This document shows positions 24,084 to 33,205 of a DNA stretch of 64,000 bases, piece by piece; within the stretch, counting starts at the first letter, position 1, and the number at the start of each line of letters is the position of its first letter. Origin of the DNA: Sciurus carolinensis (Eukaryota; Chordata; Mammalia; Rodentia; Sciuridae); NCBI RefSeq assembly GCF_902686445.1, contig NC_062232.1:70697440-70761439 (forward strand), given 5' to 3'. Below the pieces are notes generated by a model. The model did not search any database, was not told the DNA's origin, and was given only the letters and a program-made list of their open reading frames with translations. Made by a program: the position numbers and the translations under genes.

Positions 24084-25346
24084 TTGACCTTGGATTTGGA
24101 AATTCTCTCTGGTTGTCTGTCTTTGTTTTTGTTTTGTTGGTATCTCTTATTGCCCCTTTAAGACATGGTCAAATCTGCATTGATCCTGCAGGTTATCTTT
24201 TGGGAAAGATCTTTGCTGGTCAATTTAAAGGTTCCTGTCTGTGGGTTATGGTTTTAGGGCTCCTCTCTGGTTTTCTCTCTGTGTGTTTCTTTTTATTACA
24301 ATCTTGCAATTAAAGTTGATCTGTCAGAGGTAAAGTAAGTTGAAGAAAGGATTGTGTATATGTATAAGCCTGTCTAAGATAATGTTTTATTATAACGGTC
24401 TGACTTTTGAATAACTTTCTGGATTATTATACAGTACTGAAGTTGGGTTGGCCTGTCAAAGGTAAAGTAAGTGGAAGAAATTTGTACATGCAGGTCTATA
24501 TGTTTTAAATGTTCTCATCTGTCAACCCTGGATTTGGTGATCTGCTCTTGCATGTCTGTTTTTTTTGTATCTGTTTCTTCCCCTTTAAGACATGGGCCAT
24601 GCTGCTTTGCTTTACTAGTAATCTCTTGAGAAGAGGAATCTTGGCTGAATGGGCCACCTCTAGGTATAAGCCTAAGAGAATTGAAGCCAGAATTGGGGAC
24701 AGGCAGTGAGTGTAGAAATAGGGGATCAGGTCAAATTGAGGAAATGGAAGCTATGAAAGCCATCTGCCTCTGGAAGTCAGAGACTGCCCCTGGGAGAATG
24801 GAATGTCAAGGATCTCCGGAAACCATTGATTACCAAATTTACCTGCCCTTGTCAGGGACTACAGGCAGAAGCTGCTATTTAATGCCCTCTGGGCCCTTAT
24901 CTGGCTGAATCACTTTGGCCCTCCCACTGCCCATCTCACCTGCAAAACCGGGCCTAGTCATGTAGGCAGGAAGGAGAGATGGTGGGGGGGAACTGGAAAG
25001 CAAAAGAGACCTTAACCTATAAAAGATGTAGGGCATGCTCGCTTCTTGGGATTCTAGAACATCAGCCATGGCCCCCTTCTCCCTCCCAGGAGAAGTCTGT
25101 ATTACTACTTTTGAATAAAACCTGCTTAATATGCTTGCCTTGGCGTGCTTGTCTAATGTTCAAACTTCAACATTTGAGGAAGCAGTACTCCTCACCAGTA
25201 AACAGCGGTATCAGATTGATCACTTACTGTAACACAATCTAGCCTTTCAATGTTTTTTCAGGATTATTATACAATCTTGAAGTTGAAGTTTATCTGTCAG
25301 GAGTAAAATATATGAAGGAAGTTATGTATATATAGGACTTTATGCA
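24084..25346 (+). repeat. Degenerate direct repeats in ERV leader
   Basis: Blocks recur: 'acctggatttgg'-like plus 'cccctttaagacatgg' at about 24084-24180 and 24522-24610. A block of type 'gtcagaggtaaagtaagt' recurs at about 24325, 24455 and, with changes, 25300. The third copy follows the inserted plus-strand LTR. Confidence 0.6.
24724..25213 (+). mobile_element. LTR, plus strand, nested in ERV
   Basis: It shows cctataaaagatg (TATA) and ttttgaataaaacctgc (polyadenylation signal), and ends agcggtatca. Its body matches the reverse complement of 26317-26884, for example 'atggcccccttct' and 'gggagaagtctg'. The upstream 100 bp end in an A/G-rich tract (agaaatagggga) that could be a polypurine tract of the same element, so the insertion may start near 24620. 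Confidence 0.6.
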
Positions 25347-26316
25347 GTTGCATTATAAGCAGTCTGCACAGACAGGAACTAAGTTAAAGGTGTGAAAAGA
25401 CATGCCCCTGGTTTGTAAGGATAGCAGGACACAAGAAGAAAGCGTTAAAAAAATTTAAATCTTTTAAACCCAGTGCTGGCACTCTCAGCACTGTTTCTCT
25501 TTCTGGTCCCAGGCAGCCACAGATCATCTGACTGTGGTCAAGGACACTAGCCCTAAACTGGAAAAAAATCCCAGAAAAGCTGCCTGGGTTGTAGAAAAAT
25601 GTCCAAAAAGAACCTGGTCTTCGCCCTGCGTTCCAGTCACTTTTGCCTATGGTGGGTGGAGGCTGCTGGCCATGAAGGATGTGGCAGTAGATTCCAGCTA
25701 CTTTATGCCCTGGGGACAGGAATAGTCTCCCCTTTTAAGATCTGACAAGACACCCCATTTGGTTAGGAGATATCCTTCACTGGGGCAAAGCATTTCTTGC
25801 TACAACAGTATTCCATCGAACTAAATGCATGGGGAGACTGGCTGAATAAGTACCTGCACCCAGAAAAGAAAAAGACAGAAATTAAGGCCAACCTGTGTTT
25901 TGTAGGCAGCCTGTGCAAGGGGATTTTAAAGAAAGCCTAAAGAAAAGGATGGAAAGGGCTTCCTCCATTGAATAGCAATATGCCTAGTGTAAGAAAAGGG
26001 CCCAAAAGGAGCCTCTTGGTACAGTTGACAGTGGATAACTCACTGAAAGTTGATGGCATTGTGATAATGATAAGGGAGCCAGGTTCAAAAGTATCCTGTG
26101 CTCCAACCCCTTGAATGCAACCTGGGAGAAAAAAGATTTAAGGCACAGTTTTTGCATATGGGAGATAATGTCCAACCCTCTCCTGGGATGAAATTCATAT
26201 TGTAAATTAAATGCACAAATTGCATTCATAAGGATTGTTTAAGAATATGAATCTAAGAAATGGTTCAAAACTAGAAAGATAAAAGAAAGTTATAGGTATG
26301 GAAATATATTGTAGTG
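25347..26316 (+). other. ERV internal sequence, no open frame
   Basis: Between the two nested LTRs. Short coding-like patches occur (around 25534-25725 and 25820-25900) but none is long enough to assign. It is probably leader or gag-region remnant. Confidence 0.4.
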
Positions 26317-26884
26317 ATACCACTGATTGTCTGTGATGAGTTCTACTTCCTCAAATGTTGAAGTTTGAACTTTAGAGAAATGCACCAAGCCAAGTGTAGA
26401 AAGCAAGTTCATTTAAATAATAGTAAATCAGACTTCTCCCAGGAGAAGGAAGGGGGCCATAGCTGATGTCCTGATATCCCAAAAAGTGAGAGTGTCCTAC
26501 CCCTTTTATACATTTTAGAATTTTTTTTTTTTTGTTCTCCTGCCTTCTTCCCCTTCCTCTCTCTCCTTCCTGCCAATGTGACTAGTCTCAGGAGATGCTG
26601 GTGGGATGACCAAAAGGTGAGAAGCAGATGGGCAGGTGGAAGGGCGAAATGGAGGGATCCAGGCAGGTGGCAGCCCAGGTGGCATTAATTAGCAACTTTT
26701 ACAATTCCCTGAAGGGAGGAAAAATTCCTGGGACAAGTTACCTTAGCAACAGGTTGGAGCGGGAACAGGTTATCTTGGTAAGGGTGGAAGAAGGGCTCCG
26801 GAGGCATTCACCTTTCAATTCCCCAGAGATGGCCTTCAACTTCCCAGACACAAACCAGCCTCCATCTTCAATTTAAAACTGACA
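26317..26884 (-). mobile_element. LTR, minus strand, nested in ERV
   Basis: On the minus strand it begins TGTCAGTTTTAAATTG and ends GTGGTATCA, with TATAAAAGG and a decayed polyadenylation region. It is of the same family as the LTRs at 24724-25213 and 20104-20494. The ERV internal sequence homologous to 1-1640 resumes right after it, so 26884 is a reliable edge. Confidence 0.68.
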
Positions 26885-27649
26885 TTGTAAAACATGGAAG
26901 CATTTTGCCACTTTTTCAACACAAAGAAACTTAAAAACTCTCTTAGCCTTTGTTTGATTCATGTTTCAGATATAATGTTGTAATCTGTTATTTTTCAAGA
27001 GCCCTGTCTTACATGAGAAGAAGCTCTGCCTCTCACCTGACTCTTTGTTAGAATGACTCCAAAATAGGTGAGACTTAAGCTCATTTAAAGTTGTTCAAAA
27101 TATCAATTTTTATTGTAAAGATTACTGTGATCTCAAAATAAAGAGGGGATATAATATATAGCTAATTAAAGGTTTAAGATTATAAAAAGTATTTTTCTTG
27201 GTTCATAGCTATTACATTATTGAATATGTTTTTGCTCTGTTAATTTTATTTTGTATTATTCTTGTGAACTTCATAACTGTTGCCAATGTTTTTCAGAGTT
27301 ACTGCTTCTAATAAAACAACTTGAGTTAGTTTTAGGTAATAAGTCATCACCTATAGGACAGTCTATAACTCTGACTTTCAGTACTAACACTAGCCCCAAT
27401 TAAATGAAAGGTGCAACAGTAAAATTATAGATATTGAAATTATAACTCATTACTCCTGCTTTAGGACTGGTGAAACTGACCTGTTGGGTGTTTAAAACCC
27501 AAAACCTGGTGACTAAATTCCAGGAAATAAAAGGGCCAAGGAAAAAGCAACCAACATTTTGACCTTTGCCCTCTAAGGTCAGCCAGGACCTGGAGAACAA
27601 TAGGACCCCTCTCTGAGCCCTGCAACTCTAGTGAGTCACCTGATCAGCT

Positions 27650-27780
27650 GATCAGGAAGATCAAGAGGACCGTAGAGAACAGGAAGCCAACCAGTGCACA
27701 TTTTGCAATGAGGAATGTAATTGGAGACAGAAATGTCCCTGGTGGTTCTAAGAGAAGACACATATGGTCAGGCAGACCCT
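27650..27780 (+). pseudogene. gag: gag nucleocapsid remnant
   Basis: One plus-strand frame contains C-x2-C-x4-N-x4-C (CTFC...CNWRQKC), a retroviral zinc knuckle in which the histidine is replaced by asparagine. A stop follows within five residues. The homologous minus-strand stretch near 100-200 has lost more of the motif. A single knuckle agrees with a gammaretroviral nucleocapsid. Confidence 0.5.
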
Positions 27781-28379
27781 GACCCATCCTGACAGATGGC
27801 ACCACTGGTAGAGGAAAGCTAAAGGAGTCAAGAGGTTTCACACACAGTGTTTTTTAAATGTAACTTAAGATGTAAACTTGAGTCAGCCTTATCAAAATAA
27901 GTAAAGCTGGAGGCTATAGAGGAAGGGATTTTGTTTGGGAGTAACTAATAATGATTCCTAAGTTAGTTTGAGCCTGATCTCATAGACCTACAAATCTTAC
28001 AAACCTCTTATATAGATAAACTCAATCTGTTTTTTGCTGGTATGATTATGAATTACTGTCTGCATGATTTTCAGAGACTGGCTGAAATGTCAATTGCTTT
28101 TATATTAATTGTTTACAAATAAGTAATACTTTTCTGTCTTGTTTATTATTGTCTTAAAAAGATCCCTGCCCTATACATGCCTTGTCCAGTCACCTGCCAT
28201 CTGCCACTGTGAACCTCTGGACTGCTCTGATGCTGAATGCCCTTAACTGTCCATGTGTTATCTGATAGAGAACAAGGATTTTGGGTTACTTCCCCCAACT
28301 TTGCCCTCTTTCAACAGGAAGCAGCTTGGAGATGTTGTTTCCTATTTTTCTATAGAAATGGAATGTAGAAATTGACAGT

Positions 28380-28814
28380 GGCAGAAATGTAACAGTGGTC
28401 CACTTTATGCTTTATATATAGTGCTCACCACAACAATTTATTTTTTTAAATGGACATGTTTCTTTCTCTTCCTCTCACCCTGGTCCTCCCTAACCTCTCC
28501 CCCTTCCTAATCTCAGGATAAACAGGATCACCTCTTTTCCCCATTTTTTGCAGATTTATGTGTCCTTGAATACACATCTACCACTTGAACAAAGTAATCT
28601 CGACTTTGTGTACCAGAAGACCTCAAAAATGACTATCTTCCAAATTAACAAGTGAATTGCAATCCCAACAGAGAACACTTTAAATGCAGACATTGAATCA
28701 CCTCTTTAAAGGGCCCCTGTTTCTTCTGATGGGTAGAATCACAGCTTCTGGGACAGGAGTCTCTTGTTTTTCTCCTTTTCTAGCAAAGAAATAAAACTGC
28801 TTTTTCCTTTTTCT
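28380..28814 (+). repeat. 3' U3-R of the class I ERV retrocopy
   Basis: TTTAAA at 28705-28710, the shared R start at about 28732, AATAAA at 28790-28795 and cleavage-like end at 28814 are spaced as in a functional promoter and polyadenylation unit. The U3 left limit is uncertain; tcaacaggaagcagcttgg near 28313 looks like the env-to-U3 junction region of class I ERVs. Confidence 0.6.
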
Positions 28815-28852
28815 AAAAATAGATAAATAGATAGACAAATAAATAAATAAAT

Positions 28853-28912
28853 AGGCTGGGGATGTGGCTCAGTGGTTAATTGTCCGTAGGTTTAATCTCT
28901 GGTACCAAAAGA
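28853..28912 (+). mobile_element. Right (ID) half of the split B1-dID SINE
   Basis: ggctggggatgtggctcagt then ggtttaatctctggtacc is the ID half of a dimeric SINE without its own left half. It follows an AAAT-rich linker. Confidence 0.75.
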
Positions 28913-29450
28913 TAAACAAACAACAGCTACAACAAAAAATACATAAATGATACTATTACCAAGTAGTTGAGTGCTGATAAAGGGGAAAAAAATACAATCT
29001 AGGACAGAAGCCTAGAAAACCTATTTAGAGATTGAAGTGTGTAATAAAGAGTGGCAAATAATATTGGAGGACTTTCATTATTTTTTAGATTAAAAGAGTT
29101 GGAAATTCGAGCAGGGATTGGTCAGTAGAGCCAAATCCTACTGAGGTTGAGAAAGATAAGGACTGAGAAGTGATCATTGAACTTGTCAATGTGAAAATCA
29201 CTGGAAATATTGATAAACACCTTCAGTGAGTTTTCCAAACAAAAGCCTGCATATTCAAATACTAACCATGGTTTATATTTTCCATGAAACATTTTAGGAT
29301 TTTGTGTAGTATTCCAAATAGGAGGTAATGGTGGCATAGAGTACATATAAACATAAACATGGGATAAATTTTTGAATTAGTATTTCAAGACTTAGTGATC
29401 ATTGGATGTGAGTGCCTGTGAAAGAAAACATGAATTGCTGATGAAAAAAT
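28913..29450. other. Intergenic, nothing recognised
   Basis: AT-rich; no supported feature. Confidence 0.45.
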
Positions 29451-31560
29451 GTATATTGGTCAGATGTTGGATGAAATGTTCTGTAGATATCTTCAAATCC
29501 ATTTGCTCTGGGGTATAATTTCACTCATTTTTTTTATATTCCTTGTGGATTATCTATCCATTGATAAAAGCAAGACATTAAATTCCCCAAATATTATTTT
29601 GTTGGAGTTTATCTCTCCTTTTAGATTTGTTGCTTCACATATTTGGATGATAAAATATTAGATTTATACATATTTAATTTTTTTCCCTCTTGTTGGATTG
29701 ACCCATAGATCATCACATAGTAACCTAACCTTTCTTGTCTGTTTTACCTGCTTTTGATTTACAATTTATTTTACTGACATTAGTCTGGCTACTCCTTTGG
29801 TCTTTTGTCTTCACTTTTCATGGAATTTCTTTTTTATTTTTATTTTTTTAGTGTTTTCATTAGTGAATTATAGTTATATAATCATAACTACATATATAAT
29901 AATGGTGTGTATTTTCACATCATCATACATGCATGGAATATAATTTGCCTCATTTCATTCCCTAGCACTTTCTCTTTTCTTTCTCTCCTCTCTTTCCCTA
30001 TTCCCCTTCCTCTATTAGTCTTGTTTCTATTCGTTTATTGTTTCTTAATTGGTGCCGTATTCTTATACATAAAGGTGAAATTCACTTTGATGTATTCACA
30101 TATGGACATAGCATAATTTGGTCAATTTCCTTCCATAGTTTCTCACATTTACTTTCCCTCCTCCCTCTCCCTTTATCTCGTCCCTCTATTTCACTGATCT
30201 CCCTTATATTTTCATGGGATGTCTCCTATTTGTTTCTCTTATTTTTCTCTAGTTTCTGCATATGAGATAAAACATTTGACTTTGACTTTCTGAGTCTGGC
30301 TTATCTCACTTAGCATGATGTTCTCCATTTCCATCCATTTACCAGCAAATGCCATAATCTCATTCTTCTTGATGGATGACTAAAACTCCATGTGTATACA
30401 TACACATATTCTTTATCCATTCATCTGTTGATAGTCCCCTGGGTTGGTTTCACAACTTGGATTTTGGAATTTGCACTGCTATAAACATTCTATCCTTTCA
30501 CTTTCAATTTATGTGTGTCCTTAGAGGTGAAGTGAGTTCCTTGTAATCAAAATATCATTGGACCTTGCTTTTCAAACCATTGAGTCACTCTGTTTCTTTT
30601 ATTTTTCAAATTTAACCCATTTACATTGAAGGCAATTATTGATAGTTAAGGTTGTATTATTGCCATTTTATAACTTACTTTCTGCTTTTGTTGGCGATCT
30701 TTCCTCTCTTTTTAACTTTCTTATTGACTTCCTTGGTGGTTAAGTGACTTACACTAGTAGTGTTTTGATTTTTTTCTTATTAATTCTAGTTTATGTATTA
30801 TATATTTTTGCCTTGAAACCATGAGGCTTACAGAAAACAATTTTTGGTTATCATAAGCTATTTTAAAATGACAGCACCTTAACAGGATCACAACAAAAAT
30901 AAATATACAAATACTTGAACAAGAAACAAACAAAAAAAAAGAACAACAGCAACAAAAAATCTCCTTGTTTGCATTCTATTCCATCACACATTTTCAATTC
31001 AGAATATGTCATTTTATATCTTTCTATATTGCCTATCACTCAAGATATTAATGTAATTTTACTTTAGTTGTTTTTAGTCTTCATACTAAAGACATGAATG
31101 GATTATGTACCACACTTAACAATATTAGAGAATTCTGCATTTGTTTTCATAATATAACTTTTATATTTTCTTGTACTTATTAACATGTCTTTCAGTTTAA
31201 ATAACTTCTGCTAGCATTTCTTTTACAAGTTTGGTGGTGACATTTTTACAGCCATTATTTGGGAATGTCTTTATTCCTTCTTCATTTCTAAAGAATTGTG
31301 TTGGTGGGTATAGCATTCTGGGTTGACAATTTTTCTCCTTCAGTGCTGTGAAAATCCAGTGACGGCTCTCATATTCTGTAAGCTACCTTCACTAACCAAG
31401 AAGGTGGACTACTTGAAAATGTCTTGGATTATTTCTATTTTTATTTCAAATTCTAGGAAAATCATCCAAAAAGTAGAAAATAGTGGGTTATCGTACCAAG
31501 TACATGAGTGTCACTGCTATCCTGAATCCCAGAGCCATAGTTCATCCTTGCCAATGTTTT
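29450..31560 (-). mobile_element. L1 fragments, antisense, nested
   Basis: At 29450-29820 and 30540-31400 the plus strand is complementary to L1 reverse-transcriptase sequence. From about 29830 to 30500 a second antisense L1 3' end (T-rich start, C/T-rich segment, 'atccattcatctgttgatag') appears to be inserted between them. No intact frame remains. Confidence 0.65.
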
Positions 31561-31689
31561 AGGCATCAGTGCTATGACTGTTCCACAGGTACCACTCATC
31601 ACACACTGTAGGCACTGCCCAAAATTGGGACCACATATCAGATCCAATATTAAGAGTGTTGTTGTAAACCTCAACCTTTGTGGTGGAAG

Positions 31690-32140
31690 TAAGAATGATC
31701 AAGAAGCAGCGCAATTCACAATAATGAAACCATGGAACCAGTCTCAGTGTCTATCAACAGATGGATAAAGAAAATTTGGTATGTATACACAGTGGATTTT
31801 CATTTAGCCAAAAAGAAAAATGAAATTATGACATTTTCAAACCATTATGTTAAACAAAATAAGCCAAACTCAGAAGGTCAAGGATAATACATTTTCTCTC
31901 ATATGTGGGAGCTAGAGAAGAAAACAGAAAAGTTGCAAGGGCAGGAATCTCAAGAAGCCAAAGGGAAATCAGTAGAGGAAAGTGACCAGGAGATGGAAGG
32001 TGGGGAGGGAGGGGGAAGTGCTGGGGAGTGATATAGGACGAATTGTATTGTTATATTACATGCTTGTGTAAATACTTAACAATGAATCCTATCATTACAT
32101 ACAACAATAATTCACCAATTAAAAATGTGGAAAGAGAAAA
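31690..32140 (+). mobile_element. L1 3' end, plus strand
   Basis: The order 'cacaataatgaaaccatgga', 'atcaacagatggataaagaa', 'tctctcatatgtgggagcta', then a G/A-rich 3' UTR (ggtggggagggagggggaa) and an A/T-rich end is that of an L1 3' terminus. Confidence 0.75.
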
Positions 32141-32149
32141 AAGTAAGAC

Positions 32150-32617
32150 CTTAGTAGATATAATCACTGAGTACCTCCAGTGACTTTTACCACCACTGTA
32201 CAACATCCACTTCATTGATAGCTGAGGACTCCTGAAGTCTTTTGCAATACTGATATCAATTGACAGAGCTATATAGAAATTTCACATTTTCACCTTCACT
32301 GGTGTCAGAAATGCTGCACCCTATCCAGAAAGACCCTTCACAATACTAAACAGGGAAAGGTATTCCAAAACTAGGCTCTAAAATGTACAGGAGATGACTG
32401 CTTCATCAGCTGTGTGAACATCAACATAAAAAAGAAAAAGTAAAAATACCTGAAAAACCAAGAAGACATATCACCACAAAAAATACATAATAATTTCCCA
32501 ACAGTACCCAAAAGAAATGGAGATAAATAAACTGCATGAAAAGAAATTTAAAAAAAAGTAACAAGTTTCAATAAAATAGAGAAGCAAATTTTAAAAATTG
32601 AGAAAATAATAAATGAA
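32150..32617 (+). mobile_element. Old L1 ORF1-region fragment (left of ERV)
   Basis: Sequence such as 'caacagtacccaaaagaaat' and 'ggagataaataaactgcatg' follows an L1 ORF1 upstream region. The same type of sequence continues after the ERV at 39642, so the provirus inserted into this L1. Confidence 0.55.
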
Positions 32618-32623
32618 CAACAT
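32618..32623. repeat. Target site duplication, left copy (caacat)
   Basis: Six bases directly before the 5' LTR, repeated at 39636-39641 directly after the 3' LTR. Six base pairs is usual for class II retroviruses. Confidence 0.9.
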
Positions 32624-32940
32624 TGTCAGGGGCGGGCTCTGAGGGCCCCAGAGCCGCACCGTGGCCTGATCTCTAAGACGGCACCTGGCAGTTTGCCAGA
32701 CATAGCTGCACTCATATACAAGTTTTAGGAAGTAACTCTGGTTGGCTGTTGTACATGAGACGATCCTGGTATCTGCCTGGAGACTGTTCCTTGATAGGCT
32801 GACTTTCCTGGTAGACTACTCTCTGATAGGCTGATGTTCTCAATATAAGTCGGAGACTTGTGGAATAAACTCCTTTTGGTTCCTGTGATCAAGAAAAGAG
32901 TACGCATTGTGATTGTCCCCGCGGGCGGTGGGCGATCATA
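32624..32940 (+). repeat. 5' LTR of class II ERV
   Basis: It begins TGTCAGGGGC and ends CGATCATA, with the end set by the target duplication and by the matching 3' copy. An atypical terminal TA replaces the usual CA if the 6-bp duplication is taken at face value. A TATA-like TATAAG lies at 32844-32849, and AATAAA at 32864-32869, so R starts near 32870 and U5 is short. Confidence 0.93.
32843..32869 (+). promoter_or_regulatory. LTR TATA-like box and polyadenylation signal
   Basis: aatataag and, 15 bases on, aataaa. The close packing means AATAAA lies at or just upstream of the transcription start in the 5' LTR, as in other short LTRs. The start site is inferred. Confidence 0.6.
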
Positions 32941-32942
32941 AG

Positions 32943-32960
32943 TGGTGCCGAAACCCGGGA
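32943..32960 (+). other. Primer binding site for tRNA-Phe
   Basis: tggtgccgaaacccggga is an exact 18-base complement to the 3' end of mammalian tRNA-Phe including CCA. It lies two bases after the LTR. tRNA-Phe priming is typical of IAP elements. Confidence 0.95.
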
Positions 32961-33024
32961 CCTCGAGTTATAAAGAAGAAACTGATCAGGTAAATACAGG
33001 GAAAGTAAAGTACAGTCTGGCCAG

Positions 33025-33128
33025 GTTAAAGTTCACGGGAAAAGCGACAAGTTAAAGTTCACGGGAAAAGCGACGAGTTAAAGTTCGCAGGATAAGCAAC
33101 CAGTTAAAGGTCGTGGGATAAGCGACGG
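33025..33128 (+). repeat. Four 26-bp tandem repeats in the ERV leader
   Basis: Units start at 33025, 33051, 33077 and 33103, each beginning gttaaag and ending in a gcgac- or gcaac-type core. The first two differ at one or two bases; the third and fourth are more diverged. The array lies between primer site and gag, where packaging signals and splice donors usually sit. Confidence 0.95.
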
Positions 33129-33141
33129 AGATTGAGTGTTT

Positions 33142-33147
33142 GTAAGT
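33142..33147 (+). promoter_or_regulatory. Candidate 5' splice donor
   Basis: GTAAGT, preceded by tttgtt-like leader sequence, 58 bases before the gag start. It matches the core donor consensus after the exon and is in the expected place for an env-type spliced transcript; use is unproven. Confidence 0.45.
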
Positions 33148-33205
33148 GCTTTCACTTTTGTTTTGCTAGTTAAAGTGCTTTGCATTGTTAGTTTAATAGA
33201 GAAAT

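Larger units (their letters stand above)
23428..28852 (+). mobile_element. Class I ERV retrocopy, R to R with A-rich tail, with nested LTRs
   Basis: The 5' end begins inside an LTR, at the segment agaatcatagcttctgggac, and runs through AATAAA and U5 to a primer-site-like TGGTGCC. At the 3' end the matching segment agaatcacagcttctgggac (28735) is preceded by U3 with TTTAAA 27 bases upstream of the shared start. It ends 19 bases after AATAAA in an A-rich tail, with no U5. So the copy spans transcription start to poly(A), not LTR to LTR. It sits in the linker of one B1-dID SINE. Internal sequence at 26885-27850 is homologous to 1-1640 on the other strand. A zinc-knuckle remnant lies near 27700. 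Most of pol and env is absent. Confidence 0.7.
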
